From an uncultured Collinsella sp. (GTDB taxonomy: Bacteria; Actinomycetota; Coriobacteriia; Coriobacteriales; Coriobacteriaceae): a DNA stretch of 7,038 nt. The notes below the pieces were generated by a model. The model saw only the letters and a program-made list of their open reading frames with translations. It was not told the origin of the DNA and did not search any database. Below, in pieces: positions 5,238 to 7,038 of this stretch. The position numbers and the translations under genes are program-made. The DNA is taken from assembly GCA_902495155.1 (NCBI GenBank), contig CABUWD010000106.1, forward strand, positions 1 through 7,038, written 5' to 3'. How positions within the stretch are numbered: the stretch's first letter is position 1; the number at the start of each line of letters is the position of its first letter.

Positions 5238-5262
5238 TTGTTACGAAACCGTTCCGTAACAA
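5238..5262. promoter_or_regulatory. 25-bp dyad operator candidate ahead of the EamA transporter gene
   Basis: TTGTTACG (5238-5245) and CGTAACAA (5255-5262) are exact inverted copies. Including the interior (aAAC-C-GTTc), 11 of 12 position pairs around C5250 are complementary. The dyad ends one base inside the AAAAGGAG ribosome site of the transporter gene. It could therefore act as a repressor site blocking transcription or, as an RNA hairpin, shield the ribosome site. It is much stronger than the ATTA-N8-TAAT box and resembles operators of dimeric repressors of the TetR type, though this identification is only by appearance. Confidence 0.6.
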
Positions 5263-5272
5263 AAGGAGTCCC

Positions 5273-6175
5273 ATGGATCGCAAAAAAGCAATCGCGCTCT
5301 CATTTTCCGTTCCCGTCGCATGGGGCTTTTCGTATCCCCTCATGAAGATTGGCATGGACAGCATGAACGCCACGAGCATCGTCGCGCTACGCTGCATCAT
5401 CGCCTTTGTGGTCTGCCTGCTGCTCTTCCACAAGCACGCGTTGCGCATCAACCGCGACCTTATGGTCCGCGCCGCCATCATCGGCGCCATTATGGCAACC
5501 GAGCTCACCTGCATGTGCCTGGGCTCCAGCCTCACCTCTGCCTCCACTGCCGGCTTTTTGCAGAGCCTGACGGTCGTGATCGTGCCGTTTGCCAACGCAG
5601 CTCTGCTGCGTCGCGCCCCCGAGCGCAAGGTGCTCATCGGCACGGCTATCGTCACCTGTGGCATGCTGCTGCTCTCGGGCGCCGACTTTACCAGCCTGAA
5701 CCCGGGCGCGATCATCATGCTGCTCTCCGCCTTTGTCTACGCCGGACACATCATTGTGGCGAAGCGCTTTGTCGAAGATGTCGACCCGCTGGCTCTGGGC
5801 GTTTGGCAGCTGGGCTTTGGCGGCTTGTTCTCGGGCATCGCCGCATTCACCTTTGGCGGCTTCACGCTTCCCGGCACGCCGGGCGAGGTCGTAGTCGTCG
5901 TCGCGCTCGCACTCATCTGCTCTGCCTACGGCTTTATCACCCAGACGCTCGTGCAGCCCCACGTGCCTGCCGAGACCACCGGCTTTGCCTTCTCGCTCGA
6001 GCCGGTCTGCTCCGCCGTCTTTTCGTTCTTCCTAGTCGGTGAGGTCCTGAGCCCCATCGCCTTCCTGGGTGCAGCTCTCATCCTCACCGGCGTCATGGCG
6101 GCAACCGTCGAGCTTCCGCGCCTCCGCGCACATGGACAGGCTCGCATGGCAGGAGCGCCCGGGCACGTCTCGTAG
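5273..6175 (+). CDS. EamA/DMT-superfamily transporter (RhaT/YdcZ-like drug/metabolite transporter)
   Basis: The product is 300 residues with about ten predicted membrane helices in two EamA repeats. Repeat 1 starts with VPVAWGFSYPLMKIG (13-27) and includes ALRCIIAFVVCLLLF (38-52) and the signature SLTSASTAGFLQSLTVVIVP (86-105). Repeat 2 starts near NPGAIIMLLSAFVYAGHIIV (143-162) and ends with the diagnostic FSLEPVCSAVFSFFLVGEVL (240-259) and FLGAALILTGVMAA (264-277). This family exports or takes up amino acids, sugars and other metabolites across the inner membrane; the substrate is not predictable here. The start is ATG at 5273 with AAGGAG (5263-5268), 4-nt spacing. A 25-bp dyad abuts the ribosome site and a divergent LysR regulator lies 158 bp away, so regulation by that protein is likely. 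Confidence 0.9.
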   Translation: MDRKKAIALSFSVPVAWGFSYPLMKIGMDSMNATSIVALRCIIAFVVCLLLFHKHALRINRDLMVRAAIIGAIMATELTCMCLGSSLTSASTAGFLQSLTVVIVPFANAALLRRAPERKVLIGTAIVTCGMLLLSGADFTSLNPGAIIMLLSAFVYAGHIIVAKRFVEDVDPLALGVWQLGFGGLFSGIAAFTFGGFTLPGTPGEVVVVVALALICSAYGFITQTLVQPHVPAETTGFAFSLEPVCSAVFSFFLVGEVLSPIAFLGAALILTGVMAATVELPRLRAHGQARMAGAPGHVS

Positions 6176-6201
6176 ACCCCACTCTTCATACAGCCGCGGC
6201 A

Positions 6202-6224
6202 TAAAGGCAACCGGTGCGCCTTTA
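6202..6224 (+). terminator. weak hairpin between the EamA transporter gene and ung
   Basis: TAAAGGC (6202-6208) pairs with GCCTTTA (6218-6224) around a 9-base loop. It lies 26 bp after the transporter stop. Only three T residues sit in the right arm and no T-run follows, so termination would be weak. The right arm overlaps TACAAT (6223-6228), a -10-like hexamer that could serve ung, though no convincing -35 lies 16-18 bp before it. The feature may be a leaky terminator or part of the ung promoter. Confidence 0.35.
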
Positions 6225-6228
6225 CAAT

Positions 6229-6247
6229 AGATGCCAACAGAGCATCT
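6229..6247. promoter_or_regulatory. AGATGC-N7-GCATCT dyad in the ung leader
   Basis: Perfect 6-bp inverted arms with a 7-base loop lie immediately after the TACAAT hexamer and end 6 bp before the AAGGAG ribosome site of ung. As DNA this is at an operator position; as RNA it would be a small leader hairpin. I know of no regulator that matches it. Confidence 0.35.
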
Positions 6248-6263
6248 GCCGTAAAGGAGCCCC

Positions 6264-6989
6264 ATGGACACCGCAACTCGCGACCGCAACATAGCAACTT
6301 GGTTGGGCGATGCGCCGCAGCCGGTACGTGACACTACGAACCAGCTGCTCGAGCGCATCGCCCTTTTGCGTGCCGAGCAGACTATCTACCCGGCACAAGA
6401 CGACATCCTCAATGCCCTCGCCTACACGCCGGCCGACCAGGTCAAGGTTGTCATCTTGGGTCAGGACCCCTATCACGGACCCAACCAGGCAATGGGGCTG
6501 TCGTTCTCGGTCCCCGCGACGCAAACCAAGTTGCCGCCGAGCCTGCGCAACATCTACAAGGAACTCAATGCCGATCTGGGCTACCCCATTCCCGCCACGG
6601 GAGACCTAACCCCATGGGCACAGCAGGGCGTCCTGCTCCTCAACACCACGCTCACCGTGCGCGAGCATGCCGCCAACTCGCACGCCAAACTGGGCTGGAG
6701 CACGCTCACCGACTACGTTATCGAACGCTGCTGCCAGCTGTCCCAACCGGTAGTCTTTTTGGCATGGGGCCGCTTTGCCCAGCAGATGGTCGAAGGTAAG
6801 CTCGTCGCAACCGGTACGGGCAAGGCAACCGACAAGTTCTGTCTGGCCTCCACACACCCCTCGCCGCTTTCGGCCAACCGTGCCACGGCAGAACTCCCCG
6901 CCTTTATGGGGTCGCGCCCCTTCTCCGCTGCCAATCGACTACTCGAACAGTACGGCTCGACCCCCGTCAACTGGACTTGCCTCGGCTAA
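6264..6989 (+). CDS. ung: uracil-DNA glycosylase, family 1
   Basis: The product is 241 residues, close to E. coli Ung (229). It removes uracil from DNA, arising from cytosine deamination or dUTP incorporation, as the first step of base excision repair in the cytoplasm. All family 1 motifs are present: the water-activating loop VVILGQDPYH (62-71) with catalytic Asp68 and His71, uracil-stacking Phe81 (GLSFSV), the Pro-rich loop LPPSLRNIYKEL (90-101), and LLLN with Asn127 for uracil recognition (GVLLLNTTLTV). The minor-groove loop HPSPLS (198-203) carries catalytic His198 and intercalating Leu202. The C-terminus TPVNW matches the E. coli TPIDW end. The start is ATG 6264 with AAGGAG (6254-6259), 4-nt spacing. 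It is probably its own transcription unit, with a terminator 17 bp after the stop. Confidence 0.97.
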   Translation: MDTATRDRNIATWLGDAPQPVRDTTNQLLERIALLRAEQTIYPAQDDILNALAYTPADQVKVVILGQDPYHGPNQAMGLSFSVPATQTKLPPSLRNIYKELNADLGYPIPATGDLTPWAQQGVLLLNTTLTVREHAANSHAKLGWSTLTDYVIERCCQLSQPVVFLAWGRFAQQMVEGKLVATGTGKATDKFCLASTHPSPLSANRATAELPAFMGSRPFSAANRLLEQYGSTPVNWTCLG

Positions 6990-7006
6990 AATCGATACAT
7001 CAAAAA

Positions 7007-7038
7007 CGCGCCCGACGGCAATCTTGCCATCGGGCGCG
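7007..7038 (+). terminator. ung terminator hairpin, cut at window end
   Basis: CGCGCCCGACGGC (7007-7019) pairs with GCCATCGGGCGCG (7026-7038) around AATCTT, giving a 13-bp stem with one mismatched pair that becomes G-U or A-C depending on the strand. AAAAA lies just before it. The T-run expected on the 3' side lies outside the window, so the call rests on stem strength and its position after the ung stop. The upstream A-run suggests bidirectional use. Confidence 0.8.

Noticed and set aside
5387..5962. 191-codon open frame on the - strand opposite the EamA gene
   Set aside because: It shows typical shadow composition (runs of D, G, A, Q, H) and no family motif, while the + strand has unmistakable EamA helices and signatures.

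Overview
The window is about 7 kb of compact, GC-rich bacterial chromosome. C or G is strongly preferred at third codon positions, Shine-Dalgarno sequences are strong (AAGGAG, GGAGG) and intergenic gaps are short. Gene content and protein style suggest a high-GC Gram-positive gut bacterium of the Coriobacteriia, most like Collinsella. That assignment is an inference from sequence style, not a database match. I see no tRNA, rRNA, CRISPR array, insertion sequence, prophage gene or conjugation gene, so this reads as a housekeeping and accessory chromosomal segment rather than a mobile island.

Layout. (1) Bases 1-121 hold the C-terminal end of a small zinc-ribbon protein on the + strand, converging on an RsmJ-type 16S rRNA methyltransferase on the - strand (170-874). 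(2) Upstream of rsmJ on the same strand is a 47-codon ORF (938-1081) with a near-perfect Shine-Dalgarno sequence and one predicted membrane helix; it is probably a microprotein gene. (3) A 133-residue four-helix membrane protein of unknown function (1314-1715, +) follows a 19-bp palindrome and ends in a strong hairpin terminator. (4) A - strand RlmA-type 23S rRNA methyltransferase (1844-2659) ends in a second hairpin built from three AACCT units. (5) A MATE-family multidrug exporter (2838-4220, +) is divergent from rlmA. The gap between them holds a striking inverted repeat with perfect 21-bp arms. (6) A LysR-type regulator (4248-5114, -) is divergent from an EamA/DMT transporter (5273-6175, +). 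Their 158-bp gap carries at least three palindromic operator candidates, the best being a 25-bp dyad just ahead of the transporter's ribosome binding site. (7) Family 1 uracil-DNA glycosylase (6264-6989, +) is followed by a 13-bp-stem hairpin that runs to the last base of the window.

How the genes relate. Two rRNA base methyltransferases, one for 16S and one for 23S rRNA, lie close together but in separate transcription units. The 23S enzyme belongs to the family that includes the tylosin-resistance methylase TlrB and is divergent from a drug-exporter-type gene; a functional link is possible but unproven. The LysR/EamA pair has the classic layout of a regulator controlling a divergently transcribed transporter. 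Ung appears to be an independent DNA-repair gene.

I did not find a clearly novel multigene system. The least explained items are the microprotein upstream of rsmJ, the two palindromic repeat elements that share a TRGGGAC core, and the dyad operators.
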